Assembly: GCF_002160025.1 (NCBI RefSeq)
Contig: NZ_NFJU01000004.1
Location: 90,140 to 154,139 of the forward strand
Direction of reading: 5' to 3'
Origin: Anaeromassilibacillus sp. An200
GTDB taxonomy: Bacteria; Bacillota; Clostridia; Oscillospirales; Acutalibacteraceae
DNA: 64,000 bases
Below the pieces are notes generated by a model. The model was not told the DNA's origin. It worked only from the letters and a program-made list of their open reading frames with translations, and made no database searches. Positions 32,934 through 41,769 of this stretch are shown in pieces. The translations under genes were made by a program, and so were the position numbers. The first letter of the stretch is position 1. The number at the start of each line of letters is the position of its first letter.

Positions 32934-33679
32934 CACACCACTTGTACCATCTGCTCCCAGAGCAGGACGAAGCGGTCATTGATGATTTTGTTGTCGTGGT
33001 AATGTCCGAACAGCCAGTAGTGGAACTTGGCTCGTTCTTTGACTTCCTCCAGGAAGCCGGTCAGGTGGTCGTGAACATATCCACCGTTTCCCAGTATGTC
33101 CACGATGCTGTTTGGGGCGCAGTGTGTGATCACATAGTCCATCTCATAGTGAATGCTTTCCAAGCTGTGCCGAGCTTCCTCATACTCGGATTTATCGGGA
33201 AGCTCTTGTTTCCACCAGGAGTGGTGGTTGACCCGGAATCGGGCGCCCATTCTGCGAAGGGCCCAGTATTGTTCTTCGTAATCGGGTGCTTTGGGGTTCA
33301 GAATACCGTCCTCGATATCATGGCTTCTGGCACCGCCCATGGTAAAGAAGGAGTATCCTTGCAGGTCAAAGACCTGCCCGCGCATCAGATGGATCACATG
33401 AGGACGGATTCGCTGGATCTTTCCGCCGTTCCATTCCTCTGTGGGGTATTTTCTCAGCAGGTCGAAGTTTTCATGGTTGCCGCTGATGAACAGCGTGGTA
33501 AAGGGCAAGTCCTCCAGCCAGTCCAGGTTCCGCTCCTCCTTCTTGCCCCCGTCCCATACGCCGCCGAAATCTCCGCAGATGATCATATAATCTTCCTTGG
33601 TCATTCCGGCCTGCTCGGGGAAGTGTTCGGGTGCGAACCGCTGAAAGTTGCCATGGGTATCGCCGGTTGCGTAGATCAT
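32933..33679 (-). CDS. Metallophosphoesterase
   Basis: The 248-residue protein has the calcineurin-like motifs: DTHGN near the start, ICGDFGGVWD, FISGNHENFDLL, and VITHCAPNSIVD with WLFGHYHDNK at the end. It is a two-metal phosphoesterase of unknown substrate. It lies between the recombinase operon and the DUF1016 remnant, so it is probably cargo of the mobile element. Confidence 0.9.
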   Translation of the reverse strand: MIYATGDTHGNFQRFAPEHFPEQAGMTKEDYMIICGDFGGVWDGGKKEERNLDWLEDLPFTTLFISGNHENFDLLRKYPTEEWNGGKIQRIRPHVIHLMRGQVFDLQGYSFFTMGGARSHDIEDGILNPKAPDYEEQYWALRRMGARFRVNHHSWWKQELPDKSEYEEARHSLESIHYEMDYVITHCAPNSIVDILGNGGYVHDHLTGFLEEVKERAKFHYWLFGHYHDNKIINDRFVLLWEQMVQVV

Positions 33680-33702
33680 ATCGGTTCACCTTCTTTTGCC
33701 TA

Positions 33703-35328
33703 TTATATCATATCCTGCTCCACCTGGATGCCGCCGCGGAGGAAGACCGTGATTTTCTCCGCTGAGTTGACCTTGACCGTATCCACCAGCTGCCGGATGA
33801 GAGCTTCATCCCATTCGCTGATGTGGGTGGACGCCTGAGCCATCGCGGCAGCCGCATCTTCAATGCGCCGTACAGCCTGAGCGTTGCTCTGACGCTGTTC
33901 TTCAATCAGGGCTCGCTTTTCTTTTAGTACGGCAGCCTCATTCATGATAGCTCTCAGCTGGGCGGTGCAGGCGGAGGCGTCCTCCGCTCGGGCGGATTCT
34001 GCTACCAGCTCACGGGTCTGATCGTTCAGCTCGCCCAGCCGCCTTTCAATATCGGCAAGGCTCATGCTTTCTCCTGGGACCGGAGCCAGCTCCATCTCCA
34101 TGGCAGAGGTGATCTGCCGGATCAGCGTACTCTTTTGGCTCATGACGGAGTTGATTGCGGCGAGGATTGCCTTCTGGAGCGGTTCCTCGTCCAGCGTTGG
34201 TGAGTTGTGGCAGTACTTGGTGCCGTAGTCCAACCGGCTGACACAGCGCCACACGACGCGCTTCCTGCCTTGCTTGGACCAGGTGCAGCGGCGGTACAGG
34301 GTGCCGCATTCGCCGCAGACGAGGCGCTCCGACAAGGCGTATTTGCTGGCATAGGATGTCATCCCCGTGGGGGCATTCTTTTTGGAAGGGCTTTTCCCAG
34401 CGCTGCGCCGCGCTATCTCTGCCTGTACCGCATCGAAGGTTTTGCGTTCCACGATGCCCTCATGATGGTTCTGCACCAGATACATGGGGAGCTGCCCCGT
34501 GTTGCGGATGACCTTGCGGCTGATGCAGTCACTGATATAGGTCTTCTGGAGAAGGACATCTCCGCAATACTTCTCATTGGTCAGGATGCTTCGAATTGCC
34601 GTGATCGTCCATTGGGAGCCGCCGGTCACATTGGGGATCTGCTCCATTTCCAGCCTGTCCTTGATCATCCGAAGGCTGGCTCCGCTCAGATATTGCTCAT
34701 AGATCGAGCGAACCACTTCTGCTTGCTCCTGGATGATTTTCGGCTTGCCGTCCTCGCCTTTTTCATAGGCGTACAGCCGGTTATACTGTATGATTGCCTT
34801 GCCCTCGCGCATGGCCTGCCGCTTACCCCAGCGGACATTGGCGCTGATGCTCTCGCTTTCCGCCTGGGCGAAGGCGCCGAGCATGGTGATGAGGATCTCA
34901 CTGTCGGCTTCCAGCGTGTTGATGTTCTCTTTTTCGAAGATGACCGCAATGCCCAATTCCCGCAGGGCACGGATGTAATTCAGGCAGTCCACCGTATTTC
35001 TGGCGAAGCGGGAGATGGATTTGGTCAGGACGATGTCGATCTTCTTCTGCTTGCACAGCCGGATCATCTTCAGGAATTCGGGCCGCTTCCGAGCCGATGT
35101 GCCTGTGATGCCCTCATCTGCGAAGATCCCGGCCATGGTCCACTCCCGGTTGGTCATGATCTTGTCGGTGTAGTAGTTCTGCTGGGCCTCATAGCTGGTA
35201 AGCTGCTCCTCGTCATCGGTGGATACCCGGCAGTAGGCAGCCACGCGAAGCTGGCGCTGGACCGCCTGCCGGCTTGCGACCTCCGGCTTTGCGGGTATGG
35301 TGATGACTTTGGGTGGGCTTTCTCTCAT
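33703..35328 (-). CDS. Large serine recombinase (third gene of the trio)
   Basis: The 541-residue protein has an N-terminal resolvase domain with the catalytic Ser in AAYCRVSTDDEEQL. SISRFARNT and AQAESESISANVRWGKRQAM follow. A recombinase domain and a zinc ribbon (CGECGTLYRRC) follow, then a coiled coil. It cuts and rejoins DNA at att sites. The ATG at 35328 is well spaced from AAGGAG, which itself overlaps the stop of the upstream gene. Confidence 0.93.
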   Translation of the reverse strand: MRESPPKVITIPAKPEVASRQAVQRQLRVAAYCRVSTDDEEQLTSYEAQQNYYTDKIMTNREWTMAGIFADEGITGTSARKRPEFLKMIRLCKQKKIDIVLTKSISRFARNTVDCLNYIRALRELGIAVIFEKENINTLEADSEILITMLGAFAQAESESISANVRWGKRQAMREGKAIIQYNRLYAYEKGEDGKPKIIQEQAEVVRSIYEQYLSGASLRMIKDRLEMEQIPNVTGGSQWTITAIRSILTNEKYCGDVLLQKTYISDCISRKVIRNTGQLPMYLVQNHHEGIVERKTFDAVQAEIARRSAGKSPSKKNAPTGMTSYASKYALSERLVCGECGTLYRRCTWSKQGRKRVVWRCVSRLDYGTKYCHNSPTLDEEPLQKAILAAINSVMSQKSTLIRQITSAMEMELAPVPGESMSLADIERRLGELNDQTRELVAESARAEDASACTAQLRAIMNEAAVLKEKRALIEEQRQSNAQAVRRIEDAAAAMAQASTHISEWDEALIRQLVDTVKVNSAEKITVFLRGGIQVEQDMI

Positions 35329-35333
35329 ACTGT

Positions 35334-36077
35334 TCACTCCTTCCCGATCACTTGACCGTTTTTTAGCTGGATATTCAGGGTTCCATCGTTATGACAATGG
35401 ATGGCGGACACTGATCTTTGAAGCAGTTCTGCATCCAACGCAGTCATGGGCTGACGCCCGGAAAACACTCTGTGCAGACGAACCGTTTCGTATTCGCGGG
35501 AGTCGACGGTGCTGTACTGAGCCGCAGCGATGGACAGGATCAACGCCTTTGCGGCATCCTCGTCGATTGGCTGACATTCCATCACCCTGTCCAGCTCACG
35601 ATGCAGATTCAGCTCAGTGGATTGATCAGGCGGCGCGGTTGCCGGAAGCCGGAGTTGTTCCGGTGATATGATCAGGCTGTTGAGCAGATCCAGCACCTGC
35701 CGCTCCATGCGCGCTGTCGATGGCCGCCCGCTGAAGCGGCGGAGGAGCTTCTGCGTGTCCGTTTTGGGAGATGCCGTCTGTTTTGCGCTTCGCTTTTCCA
35801 GTGCTTTCTCCAGGGCTTCTCGATCAATGACCGGCGGATAGTCGCGCTCTCCTGTATAGCGGCTATCTTCCAGAATTCGAGCAACCATGTTTTTGTTCCA
35901 TAGCTTTCCCTCGTCATAGGGAATTGACTGTTCTCGAAGCTCCTCTACCAAGGTGTTGTAGGTGGCACCCGCAAGGTATTGTTGGAAGATGTACTCTACC
36001 AGCTTTGATTCCTGTGGATGGAGAGCAATTTCTCCCATAACCACCCTGTAGCCAAACGGCTGCTTCCGATTGCCCAT
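35334..36077 (-). CDS. Recombinase-domain protein lacking the catalytic domain
   Basis: The 247-residue protein begins directly inside the recombinase domain (MGNRKQPFGYRVVMGEIALH, then YIFQQYLAGATYNTLVEELR and ILEDSRYTGERDYPPV). There is no resolvase catalytic domain and no nucleophile Ser. It starts at the very stop of the upstream recombinase and ends 5 bases before the next start. It is probably a DNA-binding or regulatory subunit of the two active recombinases. Confidence 0.85.
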   Translation of the reverse strand: MGNRKQPFGYRVVMGEIALHPQESKLVEYIFQQYLAGATYNTLVEELREQSIPYDEGKLWNKNMVARILEDSRYTGERDYPPVIDREALEKALEKRSAKQTASPKTDTQKLLRRFSGRPSTARMERQVLDLLNSLIISPEQLRLPATAPPDQSTELNLHRELDRVMECQPIDEDAAKALILSIAAAQYSTVDSREYETVRLHRVFSGRQPMTALDAELLQRSVSAIHCHNDGTLNIQLKNGQVIGKE

Positions 36078-37678
36078 CAGCGCACCGTCCTTTCTATAGT
36101 TTCGGCCAGCTCCAGCCCGTTTTTCAGGCGGAAGCGGAGTCGCTCATTGCTTTCCACGATAATTGTTTCAACGAGCTCACCGAACAACTCTGCGTCAAAG
36201 CTGTCAAGGAAGTCCGGGCCATCATTCAAGATTTCCATCAACTCTCTTGTTTGGACGATGGTGTTGTCGCCATCGACGGCCAGAAGACGCTCCTTTTTCA
36301 GCTTTACAGCGCGGAGCTGTTCGGTCAACTCATTGTTCTGGGATATAAAAATGTCAGGATCAATGAGGCCCTGTTGTTTCAGTGTGGCCAACATTTGATT
36401 CTGACTGGTAAGATCTGATATTTGCTTGTTGAGTTCAATGACATCCAGGCTCCAGAGCATCCGGCGGTTGCGGATGGCCTGAAGCGAGGTGGTCATTCCC
36501 ATGAGGATGGGTTCGCCATGGTGCTTGAGGTTATAGTATAGCTGGAGAAAAGCCCCCACGATTTTAGCTTCCTGAATTTGCACCATACTGCATTCGTGAT
36601 TACTTTGGTTGTGTTTGCGGCATATCCAATACGGAATAGCCCTGCATACTTTCCTGCCAAAGTAGGTGCCACAATTTCCGCACACAATTTTGCGAGTAAA
36701 AATGTGCTCGTCGCGAGACCGGTTGGGAATTTTATCTCCCTTGGCGCGAAATAGTATCTGAGCCTTATCAAATGTGTTTTGATCTATGATGGAAGGATGG
36801 CTTTCAGCTATATAGTATTGATCTTTGTTTCCCTGATTCCTTTTTTTCTTGATAGGTAAGGTATCAGTTGCATAGTATTTTTGGAGGAGGGAATTACCGG
36901 CATATCTCTCGTTTTGGAGGATATAGCAAATGGTTGTATATTGCCAATATGGAGTTCCATCTCGGGTTGGTATCCCCAGTTTTGTGATTTCCGCCGCTAT
37001 GTCTGCTGTACTCTGTCCAGATAGGTATCGGTCAAAGATCATGCGGATGATTTCTGCTTCAGACTCCTCAATTTCAAGTGTCCCATTTCGGAGGCGGTAG
37101 CCAAACGGTGCTTTACATGTAATAAACTCCCCGCTTTGCATTCTCCGCTGATAGCTCCACCGCATATTGCCGGAGATGGATTCGCTCTCGGCCTGGGCGA
37201 AGGAGGCGAAGAGCGCAGTCATCATTTCGCCGGACATCGTCGCAGTGTCAATGTTTTCTTTCTCGAAGTAGACTCCGACACCGAGTGATTTCAGCTCTCT
37301 AATGGTTTCCAGGCATTCCTTGGTATTGCGGGCAAAGCGGGAGATGGATTTTACCAGCACCCTGTCGATCAGCCCTCTGCGGCAATCTGCCAAGAGCCGC
37401 TGGAAGTCCTCACGCTTTTCAGCCGATGTCCCAGTGATACCCTCATCTGCGTATATGTCTACCATTCTCCAGTTTTCCTTGCTGGAGATCAGGTCGCTGT
37501 AGTGACGGTTCTGGGCGGCGAAGGAGTTGAGCTGGTCATCAGAGGCGGAGCTGACACGGGCGTATGCCGCAACCCGCAATTTGGCGTTTTGGGGCTTTTC
37601 GGTTGCCTCGATGGTAATGACCCGGTATTGCTTTTCCCGAAGCGCCATGCTGCCGTCGGTCATCAGCTTTTCCGCCAT
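36077..37678 (-). CDS. Large serine recombinase (first gene of the trio)
   Basis: The 533-residue protein has the catalytic Ser in AAYARVSSASDDQLN, then SISRFARNT and AQAESESISGNMRWSYQRRM. The zinc ribbon follows (CGNCGTYFGRK, CRKHN). It starts after a very strong AGGAGGTG site. Together with the two downstream genes it forms an operon with overlapping or touching ends. It is the likely mobilising enzyme for this region. Confidence 0.93.
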   Translation of the reverse strand: MAEKLMTDGSMALREKQYRVITIEATEKPQNAKLRVAAYARVSSASDDQLNSFAAQNRHYSDLISSKENWRMVDIYADEGITGTSAEKREDFQRLLADCRRGLIDRVLVKSISRFARNTKECLETIRELKSLGVGVYFEKENIDTATMSGEMMTALFASFAQAESESISGNMRWSYQRRMQSGEFITCKAPFGYRLRNGTLEIEESEAEIIRMIFDRYLSGQSTADIAAEITKLGIPTRDGTPYWQYTTICYILQNERYAGNSLLQKYYATDTLPIKKKRNQGNKDQYYIAESHPSIIDQNTFDKAQILFRAKGDKIPNRSRDEHIFTRKIVCGNCGTYFGRKVCRAIPYWICRKHNQSNHECSMVQIQEAKIVGAFLQLYYNLKHHGEPILMGMTTSLQAIRNRRMLWSLDVIELNKQISDLTSQNQMLATLKQQGLIDPDIFISQNNELTEQLRAVKLKKERLLAVDGDNTIVQTRELMEILNDGPDFLDSFDAELFGELVETIIVESNERLRFRLKNGLELAETIERTVR

Positions 37679-37753
37679 GTTAGTTCACCTCCTTTTTTGC
37701 AACACAAACAATACCACAACACCTCTGGAATAGCTATTGAAAAGATTGCGATT

Positions 37754-37894
37754 TCAGAAAGAAATGATAATGTCCGCACCGGTCTGTGCGGCAATTCTGG
37801 CCAGAATCCTGCGGGCCTCTCTTTCCGTCGTTTTCTTCTGCTCTATCAGCGTGCGGAGCAGTTGGGCAATGCCGCACAAATCGATATTTGTCAT
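37754..37894 (-). CDS. Small helical protein upstream of the recombinases
   Basis: The 46-residue frame starts MTNIDLCGIAQLLRTLIEQK and continues KTTEREARRILARIAAQTGA. A GAGGAAC ribosome site precedes it. It lies 75 bases upstream of the first recombinase. Similar small proteins, as I recall, precede recombinase genes in clostridial elements. Function is unknown. Confidence 0.6.
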   Translation of the reverse strand: MTNIDLCGIAQLLRTLIEQKKTTEREARRILARIAAQTGADIIISF

Positions 37895-37920
37895 CTCGGT
37901 TCCTCGCTTTCGTGGATTTG

Positions 37921-38072
37921 TTTTGATAACAGAAATATGGGACCCGATCAGGGAGTTTGCGGAGAAAAGGAAGAGGAGTGTAGAGGGGGAAAGATGAAGG
38001 ACTCAGAGAAATGGAGGTTGAGGAGAAGAAGAGAGCGTACTGTGATCAGATCCCATATTTCTGCTATCAAAA
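37921..38072. repeat. 30-bp inverted repeat pair around a 92-bp purine-rich spacer
   Basis: The arm at 37921-37950 (starting TTTTGATAACAGAAATATGG) and the reverse complement of 38043-38072 agree at 27 of 30 positions. The spacer is almost all purines on the plus strand. It begins 27 bases upstream of the small gene that opens the recombinase operon. It may be a recombination site, an invertible segment or a hairpin controlling the operon. Confidence 0.7.
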
Positions 38073-38074
38073 GG

Positions 38075-38143
38075 AAACAGAGGACCGCTCCCAAAGGTCA
38101 GGAGAGTAGTTGTAGGCTCCAAGTCTGGAGCGGCCCTTTGTTT
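38075..38143. repeat. Second inverted repeat, 17-bp arms
   Basis: AAACAGAGGACCGCTCC and the reverse complement of the right arm agree at 15 of 17 positions, with a 35-base loop. It abuts the 30-bp inverted repeat, so the two form one block of nested palindromes. Confidence 0.6.
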
Positions 38144-38207
38144 CTTGATACTGCTTGCCTGTATTCGACACTACTTCCCCAGGCAGGGCGGCAACTTAAA
38201 CTGTGCT

Positions 38208-38235
38208 GGCGCACATCATGGGACTCGAACCCCTC
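38208..38235 (-). other. tRNA-3'-end-like scrap
   Basis: On the minus strand GGGGTTCGAGTCCC looks like a T arm, followed by GATGTGC-GCCA, like a 3' acceptor strand with CCA. No matching 5' acceptor, D arm or anticodon arm was found upstream. It is not a tRNA gene; it may be an attachment-site scar. The rest of 37895..38573 holds no gene. Confidence 0.4.
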
Positions 38236-38573
38236 CGAGGATCTCTCCGAGCTGCGTAAGCAGAAGTATCATTGTAGGCTGACGGGGTCATGGCGGGGAC
38301 AGCTTGCCAAGGCTGCCTTGGCCTGAGTGGGTATCGCTCTGCACCTTATTTGGCCGTCCTTTGATGCGGATTTGCTCCGCACAGGTGGTCTTCGCGCACT
38401 CGGCCTGACGCTCTCCCGATCAGCTAAGGTATTCAAGTTGCCGGATATGACCGCCTGGGGCGGTGTTTTTCAAGGTTCGCTGAGATGTTTTGATCTCACG
38501 AAGATTGTAACTCCGAGCGTATTCTTCCAACAGAAACAGAATGGAAAGTTTACCAACCCAAAATGGAAAGTTT

Positions 38574-38861
38574 TTAGAGGGATGCCTCCAATTCGGACAG
38601 TAGAGCGATGGCCATTCGCAGTCCACGCTTCTGTTCCTCTGCAAAATCTCCTTTTCCCACCAGGAGATAATCCAGAGAAACCTCAAAGAATGCTGCAAAC
38701 TCTACGGCCAGCTCGACTGGGCCAGTTTGCTTTCCGGTTTCGATTTTTGCGATGTATGGAGTGCTGACATTCATCTTCTCTGCCAACTGCTCCTGTGTGA
38801 GCCCACGCTTTTTTCGCAAGCTCCTGATCCTTGAACCATAGTCCTCTCTATTAAAGTACAT
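38574..38861 (-). CDS. XRE-family regulator
   Basis: The 95-residue protein begins MYFNREDYGSRIRSLRKKRG. Its helix-turn-helix is LTQEQLAEKMNVSTPYIAKI, and the ending has DYLLVGKGDFAEEQKRG. It is a typical short repressor of mobile elements. It is preceded by two tandem minus-strand terminators, so it must have its own promoter in 38862..38975. Confidence 0.88.
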   Translation of the reverse strand: MYFNREDYGSRIRSLRKKRGLTQEQLAEKMNVSTPYIAKIETGKQTGPVELAVEFAAFFEVSLDYLLVGKGDFAEEQKRGLRMAIALLSELEASL

Positions 38862-38975
38862 GGTGATTTACTCCGTCTTCTGAAATTTGGATGCGAACCA
38901 AATTTCGGAGCGGTGGGTCGCGGCAATGGAGCGACCGGACATACCGGACGCTGAGCAGAGGCCGCCATTTTTCGA

Positions 38976-39011
38976 CAAACAAAAAATGCACCCACCGTGC
39001 GGTGAGTGCAT
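38976..39011 (-). terminator. Minus-strand terminator upstream of the XRE gene
   Basis: TGCACTCACCG pairs with CGGTGGGTGCA (one mismatch) and is followed by TTTTTTG on the minus strand. No minus-strand gene lies upstream of it, which suggests a short untranslated transcript ends here. Confidence 0.65.
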
Positions 39012-39073
39012 ACGAAGAGAAATATTTGCCGAGCTTTAGCGGTATATAGTGAGTAAGGACAAATGGTGTCGAA

Positions 39074-39108
39074 TAAAAAAGAACCGCAACCCCTTGGAGG
39101 ATTGCGGT
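39074..39108 (-). terminator. Second minus-strand terminator, tandem
   Basis: ACCGCAA pairs with TTGCGGT around a 12-base loop and is followed by TCTTTTTTATT on the minus strand. It lies about 65 bases from the previous hairpin. Confidence 0.65.
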
Positions 39109-39482
39109 ATGTAATGTTGCTCTTTTTTCCCTGACCCCCGGCGGGTGTTCATTGCTCCCTATACGATTTCCTGCCATATTCTCCCCTTGCGGGGATAACA
39201 GACAAAAAGTGCGTTTCCCCTCACCGTTTCGATGGGGGTATTATAATAGGGAATTTTTAGGGGTTTCTTAGAAATCGCTTAGGTTTTAGGCAGTTTTGCT
39301 GAAATTTGAAGATTATCAGCTTTTTGTATTATTATATATTCATATTGGCTAAAAAGCACAAGCCAAACTGCGCATTATATATGTGCAATTAGTCTGACAA
39401 GACTTTCTATATCTTATTTTTCTATTCTACCAAGGGTACACTAAACTTGTCAACATATTTCTTGTGGTCGGAGGGTTGGCAA
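39109..39482. other. Gene-free region with promoter-like sequences
   Basis: No gene was seen. A TATAAT at 39242-39247 on the plus strand lies about 240 bases before the next gene, and CCCC-TCACCGTTTCGAT-GGGG and CCCCTTGCGGGG hairpins occur at 39183-39237. The right part is AT-rich. It could encode a small RNA or a long leader. Confidence 0.35.
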
Positions 39483-39713
39483 GTGGAATATGGAACGATT
39501 CGGATTAAGCTGGACGAGCTGTTGAAGGCATCTGGTCTTAGCAAGAACATGCTGAGCCATCGAGCTGAGATGCAGCGGACGCAGATCAACAATTATTGTA
39601 AAAACCAAATTACTCGTTTAGATATAGATGTCCTCGCAAGGCTTTGTACTGTGTTGAATTGTGGGATCGGCGATCTATTAGAATTTATACCACCAGAAAA
39701 GATAGAAAAATGA
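39483..39713 (+). CDS. Small XRE-family regulator (YozG-like)
   Basis: The 76-residue protein starts at GTG 39483 (VEYGTIRIKLDELLKASGLS) after GGAGGG. The HTH is KNMLSHRAEMQRTQINNYCK, and LDIDVLARLCTVLNCGIGDL is the common ending of this small group. The upstream ATG at 39447 lies before the ribosome site. Its target is unknown. Confidence 0.85.
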   Translation: MEYGTIRIKLDELLKASGLSKNMLSHRAEMQRTQINNYCKNQITRLDIDVLARLCTVLNCGIGDLLEFIPPEKIEK

Positions 39714-39865
39714 GGCTCGCAGGAGGCATAGCAATACTTTTCCAGCATATTGGACGGTCGGCATTTCAAATGGGAACGGCAAATTAATTATAAACGCAGT
39801 TGCAAATTCTGAAGCTCATTTTCTATTGGTTATCACCGAGAGTCTTTGCAAAATCACCGAAATAC

Positions 39866-39918
39866 AACAAAAAAGAACCGGTCGAGATCTCGTGCATGAA
39901 ATCTCGACCGGTTTTCTG
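39866..39918. terminator. Bidirectional terminator downstream of peroxiredoxin
   Basis: AACCGGTCGAGAT pairs with ATCTCGACCGGTT around a 12-base loop. On the minus strand TTCTTTTTTG follows, ending the peroxiredoxin transcript; on the plus strand TTTTC follows. Confidence 0.9.
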
Positions 39919-39940
39919 TTATTGGGGAATTAACTTAGTA

Positions 39941-40612
39941 TTACTTCGACTCTTTGCGGAAGCACATGAACCAGTCCAGGCAATACTGATTCTCGCTCTG
40001 GTTGTCCATCCGCTCCTTGGCTACGCCACAGCTGCCAGCGGTGGGTACGATGACATCATCGCCGGGTCGCCAGTCGGCCGGGGTGGCGCAGGCGTCGGCG
40101 TCCGCTTTCTGGAGCGCCAGGATGATACGCTTGATCTCGTCAAAGTTGCGGCCCGTGGACAGCGGATAGTACAGGATGGTTCGCACCACGCCGTTGGGGT
40201 CGATGACAAACACCGCCCGTACCGCCTGGGTGTTGGACTGTCCCGGCTGGATCATGCCGTACTTGTTGGCCACCTCCATGCGGATATCCTCGATGAGGGG
40301 GAAGGTCACATTGATGTGTTTCTTACCGTTCCACTCCAGCTCCTGGATCTTCCGCAGCCAGGCAATGTGGGAATAGATGGAGTCCACCGAAAGCCCAACC
40401 AGCTCAGTATTGAGAGCCTTGAACTCGTCGATCATGGAGCCGAAGGTCATAAACTCCGTGGTGCAGACCGGGGTGAAATCCGCAGGATGGGAGAAAAGGA
40501 TCACCCATTTTCCGGCGTAATCCCCCGGGAATTTGATAGGACCCTGCGTAGTGACAGCCTCGAAGGACGGGGCCTTGTCGCCAATAAGAGGCATTCTGTT
40601 TTCCTGATCCAT
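39941..40612 (-). CDS. Peroxiredoxin (1-Cys/Prx6 type)
   Basis: The 223-residue protein has the peroxidatic Cys in DFTPVCTTEFMTF near residue 50 and the long C-terminal arm of the Prx6 group (AIVFVIDPNGVVRTI-like strand, then ADWRPGDDVIVP). Two more Cys lie near the C-terminus (SCGVAKERM and YCLDWFMCF), as in archaeal-type Prx6. It reduces peroxides in the cytoplasm. It sits beside iron-uptake genes, in keeping with peroxide stress control. The ribosome site is AAAGGAG. Confidence 0.92.
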   Translation of the reverse strand: MDQENRMPLIGDKAPSFEAVTTQGPIKFPGDYAGKWVILFSHPADFTPVCTTEFMTFGSMIDEFKALNTELVGLSVDSIYSHIAWLRKIQELEWNGKKHINVTFPLIEDIRMEVANKYGMIQPGQSNTQAVRAVFVIDPNGVVRTILYYPLSTGRNFDEIKRIILALQKADADACATPADWRPGDDVIVPTAGSCGVAKERMDNQSENQYCLDWFMCFRKESK

Positions 40613-40703
40613 GGTAAGCGCTCCTTTCGTTAGCAGTCAAGTTCGATGAAAACGATATATGAGTTCTTTGGAGAAAGGCCGTAATACTCCATCTGAAACA
40701 GCG

Positions 40704-41729
40704 TTAACCCAGCAGCTCGCTCTCCAGATCCTGCAGCATGATGTCCAGTGCGGAGATACCACCCTCGGCGGTGTACCACACGGCGGGGTGAGCCAGATAG
40801 ACGATGTTGCCGTTCTTGTAGGCATCAGTTCCCATCACCAACTCGTTTTCCATGATCTCCTGGGCCAGCTTTGCCCCGTCGGTGCCGATGGCGGCGTCAC
40901 GGTCCATGACGAAGATATATTCGGGAGCCTTCTCCACAATGAACTCGAAGGAAGCCTCGTTGCCGTGGGTGGAGGTGTCAATGTTGGCGTCAACACCGAT
41001 GTTCTCAAAGCCAATCTCCCGGCCGATCATGGAGCAGCGGCCGTCATTGCCCAGCACATTGTAGCTGCCGCTGGTGACCAGTCCTACGATGGCGGTCTTG
41101 CCGGCGGCAAATTCGGACAGGGCGGCAATGCGGCCGTCGAAGTCGGCCATCAGCTCGTCTACCTTGCCCTCCAGACCAAACAGGGAGGCGATGGTAGTCG
41201 CATTCTGCCGTACGCTTTCCACCACACCAAGCTCGGTATCGGTAGCCAGATAGACCACAGGAGCGATCTCACTGAGGGCGTCATAACTGGAAGCCAGGCG
41301 GCCGCCGATGAAGATGACATCCGGCTCGCAGGCCATGACGGCCTCCAGATCGGCCTCCTTGATGGTGCCCAGGTTGGCAATATCGTCATTGATGTAGTCC
41401 TGGAGATACTCCAGACTGGTGGAGGCAGTACCCACTACCCGGTCGCCCACGCCCAGGGCATCCAGAATGTCCAACGAGGCCATATCCAGAATGGCGATAC
41501 GCTGGGGATCGTAAGGCACCTCCAGCTCCGCCGCCTCTTTGTTGGCATTGAGGCTGGTAATGGTCACAGACTCAGGGGTTTCGTTGTTCTGGGTTTTCTC
41601 ACTGGACTGGCTGTTGCTGGGCGAGGAGGTATTCTCGGAAGAATCGCCGCCATTTTGAGCGGAGCAGGCCATGAGGCTCAGGGCCATCACGCCGGCCAGG
41701 GCAAGAGAAAGCATCTTTTTCATGTTCAT
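40704..41729 (-). CDS. Iron-siderophore ABC transporter substrate-binding lipoprotein
   Basis: The 341-residue protein has a lipoprotein signal (MNMKKMLSLALAGVMALSLM then ACS) followed by a Ser/Asn-rich linker and a class III binding domain: QRIAILDMASLDILDALGVG, EADLEAVMACEPDVIFIGGR and GNIVYLAHPAVWYTAEGG. It resembles FatB/CeuA/YclQ-like catechol-siderophore binding proteins. It is the last gene of an operon (permease, permease, ATPase, binding protein). The ligand is not determined. Confidence 0.9.
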   Translation of the reverse strand: MNMKKMLSLALAGVMALSLMACSAQNGGDSSENTSSPSNSQSSEKTQNNETPESVTITSLNANKEAAELEVPYDPQRIAILDMASLDILDALGVGDRVVGTASTSLEYLQDYINDDIANLGTIKEADLEAVMACEPDVIFIGGRLASSYDALSEIAPVVYLATDTELGVVESVRQNATTIASLFGLEGKVDELMADFDGRIAALSEFAAGKTAIVGLVTSGSYNVLGNDGRCSMIGREIGFENIGVDANIDTSTHGNEASFEFIVEKAPEYIFVMDRDAAIGTDGAKLAQEIMENELVMGTDAYKNGNIVYLAHPAVWYTAEGGISALDIMLQDLESELLG

Positions 41730-41769
41730 TTTTGGTTACTCCTTTTCTAAAAAGTACTGAAAATAAGGG

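Noticed and set aside
38208..38300. A complete tRNA gene on the minus strand
   Set aside because: Only the T arm and acceptor 3' strand are present; no 5' acceptor partner, D arm or 7-base anticodon loop was found.
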